DNA from: Candidatus Methylospira mobilis
Lineage (GTDB): Bacteria; Pseudomonadota; Gammaproteobacteria; Methylococcales; Methylococcaceae
Assembly (NCBI RefSeq): GCF_009498235.1
Contig: NZ_CP044205.1
Location: 2,977,389 to 3,041,388 of the forward strand
Direction: 5' to 3'
Length of the DNA stretch: 64,000 bases
The notes under the pieces are model-generated. The model did not search any database, was not told the DNA's origin, and was given only the letters and a program-made list of their open reading frames with translations. Shown here piece after piece: positions 35,976 through 45,200 of the stretch. The translations under genes and the position numbers were made by a program. Within the stretch, counting starts at the first letter, position 1, and every line of letters starts with the position of its first letter.

Positions 35976-36698
35976 TTAATCACAGCGGGGCAAGGGAAAC
36001 AGGCGATCGCATTCCGTTCTGACCACTTGATAGCACTCACAGACCCGCGCCTCCAGTCCCGGCCGATCCAGCACCTTGATCTGACCCCGATGGTAAGAAA
36101 TCAACCCCGCTTGCTGCAATTTCCCGACAGCAGCCGTTACACCTTCGCGGCGCACGCCCAGCATATTGCCAATCAAGTCATGAGTCATAGTCAACTCGTT
36201 TCCGTCCAGCCGGTCGAGGCTTAGCAGCAGCCAGCGACAGAGCTGTTGGTCGACCGAATGAAACCGGTTGCAAACCGCCGTCAGCGCCGTCTGGGTAATC
36301 AGCGCCTGGGTATAGCGCAGCAATAAACGAAACAGCGGCCCGTTGAGGTTGAACTCCTGTTGTACCAGCGATGCGTGCAGCCGATAGGCATGGCCGCTAC
36401 TCTGCACCACGGCTCGATTAGGCATGGTTCCACCGCCCATGAAAAGGGCGACACCGATGACGCCATCGCTGCCGACTACGGCGATTTCGGCTGACGCGCC
36501 ATTCTCCATGACATAAAGCAACGATACGATGCAGGTCGTGGGAAAATAGGCGTAACGCAACTTGTCCCCATACTCGTAGACAACGTTGCCGAGCGGCATC
36601 GGAACCAGTTCCAGATGAGGGAAAAGACGCTCAAATTCGGCTACGGGTAAGCTGTCTAAAAGAAAGTTTTGTCGGCGGGAGTTATATAAAGCTACCAT
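35976..36698 (-). CDS. Crp/Fnr family transcriptional regulator, paralogue of 13418-14203
   Basis: 240 residues. The sensor barrel (about 15-130) has ELVPMPLGNVVYEYGD, YFPTTCIVS and IAVVGSDGVIG; the winged helix (about 165-225) has MTHDLIGNMLGVRREGVTAA. It is very similar over its whole length to the regulator at 13418-14203. The homologous region begins at MVALYNSRRQNFLLDSLP, so the ATG at 36698 is preferred. The same frame stays open upstream through a 13-bp tandem repeat to 36875, which would add 59 residues. The ATG overlaps the stop of a small upstream frame (36692-36856). Ligand and targets are unknown. Confidence 0.88.
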   Translation of the reverse strand: MVALYNSRRQNFLLDSLPVAEFERLFPHLELVPMPLGNVVYEYGDKLRYAYFPTTCIVSLLYVMENGASAEIAVVGSDGVIGVALFMGGGTMPNRAVVQSSGHAYRLHASLVQQEFNLNGPLFRLLLRYTQALITQTALTAVCNRFHSVDQQLCRWLLLSLDRLDGNELTMTHDLIGNMLGVRREGVTAAVGKLQQAGLISYHRGQIKVLDRPGLEARVCECYQVVRTECDRLFPLPRCD

Positions 36699-36856
36699 CC
36701 GATTGACTCGACGGAAAGAGATGACGGAAAGAGATGACGGAAAGAGATGACGGAAAGAGATGACGGAAAGAGATGACGGAAAGAGATATGGTATACCAAT
36801 AAGGGGGTACCGTGTTGAACTCTGGTAAAATACCCAATTATAAAGCGGCGTGCCAT
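36692..36856 (-). CDS. Possible leader ORF reading through the 13-bp repeats
   Basis: A 54-codon frame starting at an ATG with GGGAG 9 nt upstream (MARRFIIGYFTRVQHG) and reading through all six repeats as HLFPSSLSVISFR-type units. It ends at TAG only 2 nt beyond the regulator ATG (ATGGTAG). This suggests translational coupling of the regulator to a leader. The sequence resembles no family; it may be non-coding. Confidence 0.35.
   Translation of the reverse strand: MARRFIIGYFTRVQHGTPLLVYHISFRHLFPSSLSVISFRHLFPSSLSVESIGW
36711..36788. repeat. Six tandem copies of a 13-bp unit (ACGGAAAGAGATG)
   Basis: Copies start at 36711, 36724, 36737, 36750, 36763 and 36776; the last differs only in its final base. 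The array ends 13 bp from the regulator start codon. Because 13 is not a multiple of 3, gain or loss of a copy changes the frame of anything translated through it. Confidence 0.95.
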
Positions 36857-36920
36857 GGAATTCGTCTCCCAGCACCTCAATCGATTATAGCCATCTCAAT
36901 TTATGTAAGGATAAGACGGT

Positions 36921-37502
36921 ATGGAGCGAAGGCCTGACTGGATAAAAAAACGCCAATCGCTAAGAAAAAAGTCGGAGGATGTGCTTGCCGGCGTATCTCA
37001 GGCAGACAAGGCATTGCTGCCTTATGAGGTATTGCAGCATGAGCTTCTGGTACATAAGGTCGAGCTGGAGATGCAGATTGAAGAGTTGCGAAGAAGCCAT
37101 ATCGCAATGGAAGAGGCCAGGGATCTCTATGTGGATCTTTATGATTTCTCCCCGGTCGGCTACATCACCATCAACCGGGAATGCCTGATTAGCGAAATCA
37201 ATTTGACTGGGGCTGCATTGCTTGGCGTTGATCGCGCCAAACTGGTCAATCGCCGTTTCTCGCAGTTTATTTCTCCTCAAGATCAAGACCGTTGGCATAG
37301 CCTGTTTCTGAAAACAATGAAAGATACCGGAACCGAGAAGCAAGCATTCGTTTTTGAAATGACGCGTTCCGATGGTTTCACCTTTCATGCCTATCTCGAC
37401 TGCAGACGCCGGGAATCTCTGGACGCGCCCCCCACATTGCGTCTCGTGATGATCGATATTGGTAAAATCAAGCAGGCTGAAGCGGAAAAGTCCAGCGTAT
37501 GA
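36921..37502 (+). CDS. PAS-domain protein without an output domain
   Basis: 193 residues. A helical N-terminus (about 1-70, HELLVHKVELEMQIEELRRS) probably forms a coiled coil. A PAS fold follows (about 72-185: DLYDFSPVGYITINRECLISE, then RFSQFISPQDQDRW). It ends IDIGKIKQAEAEKSSV, where longer relatives continue into a kinase or GGDEF domain; here no output domain is present. AAGGAT lies upstream at suitable spacing. It converges on a decayed paralogue (37519-38490). A stand-alone sensory or adaptor role is inference. Confidence 0.8.
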   Translation: MERRPDWIKKRQSLRKKSEDVLAGVSQADKALLPYEVLQHELLVHKVELEMQIEELRRSHIAMEEARDLYVDLYDFSPVGYITINRECLISEINLTGAALLGVDRAKLVNRRFSQFISPQDQDRWHSLFLKTMKDTGTEKQAFVFEMTRSDGFTFHAYLDCRRRESLDAPPTLRLVMIDIGKIKQAEAEKSSV

Positions 37503-37518
37503 CCTTCCGTCCGGCTAC

Positions 37519-38490
37519 TTACCCAGACTCCGATCGCCGGTCGACATTCCTTGTTGCCGTCAGCAGATTTTTCAACACCCCGATGAGTTTATCCCGCAGG
37601 GTATGCAGTTCCTTTAATCGCGCCGGGGCTGCGGCAGGGCGATCCCGTACCGCCGTATTCAGCAGTTCGTTCGCCAATGTGTGCAGTTGCCGGCGCAAAG
37701 CTTGTTTTCGATGCTCTCATCGTCTGGCGTTTGCTGTCCAGCCTAAGCCCCAAGAGGCATTGGCGTTCATTCAGCAATGGCGTGGTTTCGCTCCTGGCCT
37801 GGCGGTTGGGTAACTGGGTAAGCAGATCCTGTGTAACCGGTGAGTCCAATAAAGGCCCGGTTGACACGCTGGATCACGGTACCGGCATTGGTGACCAGTA
37901 TGGCTTCCTGCGTCTCGAAGGCCGTGGCGGCGATACGCAAATCTTCCTCGGTCAGTTTGAGCGGAGTGCTATCGGCGAACGCGATACGCAGGGCCGGATG
38001 CCCGTCCTCTGCGATCCTGTACAAATAGTCAAAATGCGCATGGAACAGCGCGCCGTCTGCGCGTTTCAAGCGTAGATCACAAGTTTGCCGTGCAACTCCG
38101 GCGTGTTTCATCGCGCTCAAGAGCGGACTGCGCCAGCGCTCCAGATCCTGGCGCGCAACAAACGCGTCTATACGCAGGTACATCAATTTGCTGCGCTCCA
38201 CGCAGAGTGGCGTGGCTGCAGTGAAATTGGCTTCGATAATCAGCACATCCCGGTTTAACGTAAGATACCCGATGGGGCAAATTCGCAGAGGTCCACATAA
38301 CGGTCGCGGGATTGTTTCAGGGTAACTTGGGCTTGTTTTAACGCCTCATTCTGCATGATCCAGTTCAATCTGCTGTACCAGGAGTTCGTGAAGCATATTC
38401 GCGCCGGAATCATCCGGCAACGCCTTTGTGCGGGCTTCCGGTCATTGAGCCGGCGCTGTCTCCGCCCTGTCCCGTAATTGCAGAGTGGAT
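37519..38490 (-). pseudogene. Decayed PAS-domain sensor gene with several frameshifts
   Basis: Translated pieces in different minus frames line up with the PAS protein at 36921: KALPDDSGANMLHELLVQQ, then MQNEALKQAQVTLKQ, RDRYVDLCEFAP, then LTLNRDVLIIEANF and RIAFADSTPLKLTEEDL, a second PAS start (ETQEAILVTNAGTVIQ), then DLLTQLPNR in yet another frame, and a final LHTLANELLNTAV tail. One shift is visible at CCCC near 38266, where one missing C would join EFAP to IGYLTL. DLLTQLPNR resembles the start of a GGDEF domain, so the ancestor may have been a PAS diguanylate cyclase. It directly follows the CheB/CheR fusion on the same strand. Confidence 0.75.
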
Positions 38491-38515
38491 GATATTCCCC
38501 CCTCCCGCTTCTTGT

Positions 38516-41371
38516 TCACGTTACATCCTCTATTGCCAGCAGGATTAATGGCTTATTACCGACTCGAGGCGTAATGAGACGGGCGTTGAGCAGCATTTTT
38601 CGGTAACCGATGCCGGGGAAGTCGTGCTCAACCACATAATCATCAAATGTTTTATCCTGTTGCAGGATGTTTTCAAGCAATGTGCGCAAAGAAGCAATAT
38701 TCCACTGGCCGTTGCCCAATTCGTAGATCGGGCGGCCCAGAGTCTCTCCCGGCGTGGCCTGGAACTTGTTGTAAAACGCGCGGCTGACCGAGACGATCTT
38801 CATGTTGTCCTCCAGTACGATAAGCGGCTCGCGTACCGCATTAATGATGTTTTCGGCCAGTTCTCGCGCATCCTGCATGGCCATCTCGGCATCTCTACGC
38901 GCGCTGATGTCGGTAAAGCTCAACACCACGCCCTCAATCACATTGTCCAGGGTTCGATAAGGCTGAATACGCGTCAGATACCAGCCGCCGGTCGTAATAT
39001 GTACTTCGCGCTCATGCGGTATCAGCGTATCCAGCACGGTCCGGGCTTCGGTCAGCAGATCGTCGTCTTCTATGGCCGATTTGATGTCGCTCAAAGGCCG
39101 GCCCACATCGGTGACCACCAGACGGTAGATTTTTGCCGCATCGCGCGTAAAGCGTCGGATTACCAGGTGTTCATCCAGGAATATGCTGCCGACATTGATA
39201 TTGTCGAACAGGTTCTTCATATCATTCTGTACGCCGATCAATTGCTCGATCTTGGCCTGCAGTTCGGCATTGACCGTAATCAGTTCTTCATTGACCGATT
39301 GCAGTTCTTCCTTGGAGGTTCCCAGTTCTTCATTGCTGGATTGCAGTTCTTCGTTGACTGATTGTAATTCTTCGTTGGATGCCTGCTGCTCCTCGATAGT
39401 GGCCTGCAGGTTTTCTCTGGTATAGTCCAGTTCGCGCTCCAGTTCCTCAATGCGTCCCTGCCCGGAGGTTGCGGCACGTTTACGCCGTAATGATTTTCGA
39501 GGCGGGGAAAGCGCCGTCACATCCTGAAAACTCAGCAGTAATACACCTTCATTGCTACTCAGACCGGGCAGTATACGGACGCTGAGGCTCACACTGGTAA
39601 AGCCGCCATTGGTTTTTACCGAGAGCTCCCGACCCAGCGTAGGCGTTCCCTGACCGGCGGCATGGAGGGCCGCACGCAGATCGAGCGACAAGCCTTCCCG
39701 CGCCATCTCGATAACGTTCAAAGTCGGCTGGCCCGGCGCAGGACGCAGATACTTGCCGGTTTCTCCGAACACGAAAAGAATGTTGCCCTTGGCGTCCGTC
39801 ACCACCGAGGCAGGCGCATAAAATTGCAACAGCGCCCGCCGGGTGAGTTCGGCGAAGTTGCCGTCTCCGCTCTTCCTGATACTTGCCTCCGGTGCTTTGC
39901 TGCTGTTGTCGGATATCCATAACGGATCGGTCATCAGCGCGCGGCTGAAGGTCGAGGTACGAATGGCCCGGTAGAATTTCCATTTGCGGTTGAGCGGTGA
40001 AAACAGCCCGGTATGCGTACCGATGCTCTCCGCAGGCGAAAGAAAAAGGACGCCCCCCGGCCTGAGCGCGTAATGGAAAGCAGGAATGAGGCGCTGCTGC
40101 AGTTCTGGCTCCAAATAAATCATCAGGTTGCGGCAGCTGAGCAGGTCGATCTTAGTGAAAGGCGGATCGCTGATGACGTTGTGCAGGGCGAACATGACCT
40201 TTTTGCGGACTTCCTTGTTTATCCGATAGCCCGCATCCTCCTTGACGAAGAAACGATGCAGCCGTTCAGGCGTGACATCCTGTGCCACGGTGAACGGATA
40301 TATCCCCGCGCGGGCGAAAGCGATGGCGTCTTCATCAAGATCGGTAGCGAAAATCTGAATATTAAAGATCTGGTGGGTTTCCTCCAGCCACTCATACAGC
40401 AGTATGGCGATGGAATAAGCTTCCTCGCCGCTGGCGCAGCCTGCCACCCAGGCGCGAAACACGTAATCTGCGGGTTTGTCGCTGAACAGTTCGGGCAGAA
40501 TGTCCTGCTTCAATATCTCGAACGCCTCCCCATCGCGGAAAAAGCCGGTGACATTGATCAGCAGCTCCTTGAACAGCATGTGTACTTCGTGCGGATTTTC
40601 CTTGAGATAGCGCGCATAGACATCCGTATCGTCGATGTTGTGTTGCGACATGCGATGTTCGATGCGGCGGTTGATGGTGCTTTTTTTATAGAGTGTGAAA
40701 TCGTGGCCGCTGGCAGCGCGCAACTGCATCAGAATACGGTTCATGCCGCTGATTGCCGCCGGGGTTGGCGGTGTTCCCTGAAAGATAACGGTTGAGCGTG
40801 TACCTGACCCCAGAGCCTTGGCAATTTCATCCACGGGCAGGACAAAACGAGCGCATCCGGCGTGTATTGCATTGGACGGCATGCCGTCGTATTTTGCCGA
40901 GATCGGATCCTGCACGAAAGTAACGCCGCCGCCGTCAAGGATCGCTTTCAGACCGAGGGTGCCGTCTGTACCGGTGCCTGACAGGACGATGCCGATAGCA
41001 TTGTCGCCCTTGTCTGCGGCCAGCGAACGCAGAAAAGTGTCAATGGGCAGGCGCTGCGCATGCGATTCATCCGGGATATTCAGTCGCAGTTTGCCTTGCA
41101 GGATAGTCATGTCGCGGTTGGGCGGGATGACATAGACGTGATTGGGCGCTACCGCAATCCGGTCGTTGGCCTCAACGATGGGCAGAGCCGTGCTGCGTTG
41201 CAGGATTTCAGTGAGGAGGCTGGCGTGGTTTGGGTCGAGATGCGATACCAGTACGAAAGCCATGCCGGTGTCGGCCGGAACATTGCGGAAAAACTGCTCG
41301 AATGCCTCCAACCCGCCGGCGGAAGCGCCTATACCCACAACGGGGAGGTTATTCACAGGGATTGTTTCCAT
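38516..41371 (-). CDS. CheB-CheR fusion with coiled coil and PAS domains
   Basis: 951 residues. The CheB methylesterase domain (about 10-190) shows GIGASAGGLEAF with the catalytic Ser, SHLDPNHAS with the His, and SGTGTDGTLG with the Asp. A CheR methyltransferase domain (about 215-485) follows, with NVTGFFRD and WVAGCASGEEAYSIA (SAM site). Residues about 640-715 are a run of NEELQS/EELQSVN heptads, certainly coiled coil. Two PAS-like domains follow (about 720-830 and 845-950). It stops at LLAIEDVT, right where relatives continue with a histidine kinase, so output is either lost or provided elsewhere. Likely a multi-domain sensor rather than classical chemotaxis; no other che genes are near. 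Confidence 0.9.
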   Translation of the reverse strand: METIPVNNLPVVGIGASAGGLEAFEQFFRNVPADTGMAFVLVSHLDPNHASLLTEILQRSTALPIVEANDRIAVAPNHVYVIPPNRDMTILQGKLRLNIPDESHAQRLPIDTFLRSLAADKGDNAIGIVLSGTGTDGTLGLKAILDGGGVTFVQDPISAKYDGMPSNAIHAGCARFVLPVDEIAKALGSGTRSTVIFQGTPPTPAAISGMNRILMQLRAASGHDFTLYKKSTINRRIEHRMSQHNIDDTDVYARYLKENPHEVHMLFKELLINVTGFFRDGEAFEILKQDILPELFSDKPADYVFRAWVAGCASGEEAYSIAILLYEWLEETHQIFNIQIFATDLDEDAIAFARAGIYPFTVAQDVTPERLHRFFVKEDAGYRINKEVRKKVMFALHNVISDPPFTKIDLLSCRNLMIYLEPELQQRLIPAFHYALRPGGVLFLSPAESIGTHTGLFSPLNRKWKFYRAIRTSTFSRALMTDPLWISDNSSKAPEASIRKSGDGNFAELTRRALLQFYAPASVVTDAKGNILFVFGETGKYLRPAPGQPTLNVIEMAREGLSLDLRAALHAAGQGTPTLGRELSVKTNGGFTSVSLSVRILPGLSSNEGVLLLSFQDVTALSPPRKSLRRKRAATSGQGRIEELERELDYTRENLQATIEEQQASNEELQSVNEELQSSNEELGTSKEELQSVNEELITVNAELQAKIEQLIGVQNDMKNLFDNINVGSIFLDEHLVIRRFTRDAAKIYRLVVTDVGRPLSDIKSAIEDDDLLTEARTVLDTLIPHEREVHITTGGWYLTRIQPYRTLDNVIEGVVLSFTDISARRDAEMAMQDARELAENIINAVREPLIVLEDNMKIVSVSRAFYNKFQATPGETLGRPIYELGNGQWNIASLRTLLENILQQDKTFDDYVVEHDFPGIGYRKMLLNARLITPRVGNKPLILLAIEDVT

Positions 41372-41453
41372 TTCATTCAGGTAGTATGCCCCAGTGGAGT
41401 TTTTTACCGCGTTGAGGTGATGATGGATTTTCCGTACTTCACCCTACCGCGTA

Positions 41454-42125
41454 TCAATAACTGTCGAACTTTCCCAGCACCGCGCGTAAGCAGCGGTAAC
41501 CTATACGTTCTTGTTCGAGTCGGACGCCTGCGCCTATGCGGTTGTCGCGCAACTCATCGTACAACGCGCTTTCAGCGCTGTTGAGGCGCGGCAGTTCGCG
41601 GCGTAGCGGCTGCATTTCACGTCCCCATAACGCTTCGTGCGCCATCAGGGTATCACGATCCGTCAACAGCGATTCGATGTGGGGAAAAACAGCGCGCAAC
41701 TGATCGAGAATGGCAAAACCATGAGTGTCGATATCGCCCCAGTAATGGATACTGCACCGACGCAGCCAATCCGCTTGCGCCAGCATGTCGAAACCGTAAC
41801 CAGCGCCGAAAATCACCATGCTGTCGGCTATAAGCGGGAACGCCAGAAAGTTGATTTCGTTTTCGGTAATAAATACGCGTTCTATTTTCGGTTCCTGCAG
41901 CGCAAAACTGTCGTGAGTAATACCGATATCCTGATCGCGGCCCGGCAGCATTGCCTGCGCCGGATCCAGCATGCGGAAACGAATACGCAGCGGTTTATCC
42001 AGAAATCCATAGCGGCTGCAAAAACCGTTGACGACACCGGCCTGCCTGTTGATCACATCCACGGGCAGCAAACGCCATTGCGATCCCGATCGAAGAATTT
42101 GCAGAACGGCAACCAGAGCAGACAC
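41454..42125 (-). pseudogene. JetD-like (DUF2220, Wadjet nuclease) C-terminal remnant
   Basis: About 223 codons. The toprim-like C-terminal domain of JetD is well preserved: RVFITENEINFLAFP with the acidic Glu, VIFGAGYGFDMLA, HYWGDIDTHGFAILDQ with the DxD pair, then DTLMAHEALWGRE and GVRLEQERI near the end. The N-terminal half of a normal JetD (about 170-190 residues) is missing; only 83 bp separate it from recC. No JetA, JetB or JetC lies in the window. In Wadjet, JetD cleaves plasmid DNA after the SMC-like JetABC loop it. This copy is most likely a leftover, though the metal-binding residues survive. Confidence 0.75.
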
Positions 42126-42208
42126 ACTTATCAGAAAAACAGCAGTATAATTATTTTCACCCTGACAAAGCTCGTGTCATAGCCTGTAATAGCTGCGTGC
42201 ATAAAGTA

Positions 42209-45200
42209 TTATCCATCCGCATTAACATGCTGCATCATAGGTTCATAAAGCGCTCTCGTCCAATCCGCAAACCCTGCCCGACTCAAACCGGAAAAATCGG
42301 GATAAAACCGGTTGAGATAAGGATCGAATTTCAGCGTGCCTGCAGTAAATTCATCGCCTTCGTAGCGCTTACGCGCCGCATCATCGGCCTTGGCTGCGTC
42401 CTGGTTTTTTTCATAAGCCAGCAGCCAGGCAAAAGCGGTTTCGCAATCGACAGGCAGCGGTTTTTCCATGCCCTGTTGCCAGGCGTGAACCAGTATTTGC
42501 AAATAATCCTGCGCGCGATCGCGCGCGATCGGGGACAGAATTACGCCTTGGTCTGAACCGATCTGCAGAGTTTGCAGCGGCAGACCGGAAGCGCAGGCGG
42601 CGAGATGAAGCACCCAACTCCGCACCAGATTGCGCCATTTGAACTGGTCTTTATTGAATAGCGGCTGCGGACTCAGCTGTATCAGTGCGTAATGGCCTGA
42701 GTTCGGGTCTTGCCGTAAACCGGCCAGATTACCGCTCAGGCTGATGCGGACGGTCTTATCAGCTAGACTCGACTCGAATTCCAGTTGGATATCTTGCGTA
42801 TCTACCGCCAACGGCCATTCCCGATAGGCTGTACTTGCCGACAGCCAGCTCTGCCAGGCCGGAGCGGCGATGGCGTCGTGCGCCAGACGCGCGAAACCGC
42901 CCAACGGCAATTGCCCTTTTCGCGCCAGCAGCGTGCGCTGTTGCGCAAAAAACGCTTCCTTCGCGCTCTCATCTACTTGACTCGCCTGGGCTGAGTGTAA
43001 AAACCCGCTACCCAGCATCCAGCAATCCAGGCCGTCGAAGTCGAAGGGCTCGTTGTCTTCGCTGACGGCATGATCCGCGTCGAACCAGAGCTTCAGACTT
43101 TCGTTGCAAAAACTCATGACCGGATAGCGCAGAAACCGCGCCAGAGCGGTCAGAGACAGGTCTATCGAATCATCAGAAATGCCGTCGGGCAGTGGAATTA
43201 CGCTTATCGGCGACTGCTTTTCCTGCCGGTGCCATTCGCGCGCGTAGGTGAACAAACGCGAATCGCGATCGCGCGCGACGTAGCGCCCGCTGAAAGCCTG
43301 CAACGGATGTTCCAGCGTCAACCGCTCCAGCAACGACTGTCCGTTGCCGGCTCCGGGTAAACGCCATCCCAGCCGCAGATAATCGCGTAGCTGGGCTACC
43401 AGTACCGAAGGCGGGCGCAATGCGTTATCGCGCACACTACGCCCAACCCAGCTGATATAGAGTTGCTCGCGCGCCGACAGCAAGGCTTCCAGAAACAGGT
43501 ATTGATCGTCCTGTCTGCGCGAACGGTCGCCGGGCCGGTAGCCGCCATGCAGATTGCTCATCAAATCGAAGCTGTGCGGTTGATGGCTGCGCGGGTAATC
43601 GCCGTCATTCATGCCCAGCACGCAGACGATACGGAACGGAATGGCGCGCATCGGCATCAGCGTGCAAAAATTGACGCAGCCGCCCAGGAAACGCTGCGTC
43701 AAACCGGGTTCATCCAGCGCGGACAGCCAGGCCTCGCGCACCACCGTAACCGGCAAGGCTTCGTCCACAATGCCGCCCTGCTCACAAACGCTACGCCAGG
43801 CTTCCAGGCTTTGCAGCAGGCGCCCGCGTGTTTTGCGGTCGCGGTCATGGCTATCGTCAAAAAAATCCTCTATCAACGCCAGCAGGCGTTCCTGCCATTG
43901 CGCCGGCGTCGCGTCCTGCCGCAGGCTGTGCCAGTAACGCTCCAGGGTTTCCAGCAGATGCGCGAGCGCACCGACCAGTTGCGCCTCCAGCCCCCCGATT
44001 TCCTCATAGGGCTGCACGCCGTCGAAGGCTGCACCCGCGCCCAGCGCATAGCCCAGCAGCATGCGGCGCAGACCGAACTCCCAGGTGTTCTGTTCCAGCG
44101 ATACCGGCATATCGAGACCTTGCGTACGCTGTCGGGCATTCAGCCCCCAGCGTATGCCCGCGCCTTCTATCCATAGATGCAAGCGCGGTATATCCTGCTC
44201 GCGAATCGCGAAACGTTCGCGCAGGCACGGCGCCTCCAGCAACGCTAAAACTTCGCTGACGGAAAAACGCGCATCGGGCAGATTCAACAGCTGTTCCAGC
44301 GCGACCAGCATCGGGTTTTGTCCGCGCTCGCGTTGATCGGCCAGACTGAACGGTATGTAACGCGGATCGTCCCGCCCCATCTGTCCGAAGACGGCGCGGA
44401 TCTGCGCGGCATAAGTATCTATATCCGGCACCATCACGATAACATCGCGCGGAGACAAACGCTTGCCGCCTTGCTCCGCCAGCTGAAATCGCTCCAGCAA
44501 CTGGTCGTGCAGAATTTCGACTTCGCGTTGCGGGCTATGCGCGATATGAAAGGCTATCGAGCTGTCGGCTGCTATTTCGGAGCAAACACCGGACTCAGGC
44601 AACGGTTCCAGATCCAGTATGGCTTGCTGCACTTGTTGCAACAGGCTCGGCTTGCCAACATCGGCATAATCTTCGAACAAATCGATGCGGTTATCGGGCC
44701 AGCCCCAATCGCAGTAATTTTCCGTATGATCGAAGTGATCCAGCAGCCGGATATAATCCCTGCCCTGTTTGCCCCAGGCCGCCAGCAGCGGATTGGCGTA
44801 TAAATGCAACTCCGCATCGCTCAACAGCGCGGGCATGCCCGGCTTGCGCGCCTGACGTTTGCGCTCGGCTTTCAGCAGATCCTTGTCTTCGACGATATCG
44901 GCCCAGAAATGGCGGCAGGGATTGTGTATGCACAGCACGATCTGACTGAAACGCCCGAGCCTGGCCAATGCCTCCAACGTTTGCTGCGGCAGGGAAGAAA
45001 TTCCGAAAACGATAACCCGGCGCGGCAACCCGGCAGGGCGGCGGTCGAGAGCGTCGCCAAGCGCCAGAAAACGCTCATGCACGTCCGCGCGGCTGCTCGC
45101 GGCTGCGCTATCCATAGCCGCATCGGCCTGCAGATTGCGCCAGAGTTGCGCCTGCCAGCGCTGGTCATCGGGCAAGTCGCGTGCAATACCTTCGGCGCTG

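Noticed and set aside
36711-36788. The 13-bp repeats as a CRISPR array
   Set aside because: Units are directly adjacent without spacers and only 13 bp long, so this is a simple tandem repeat.
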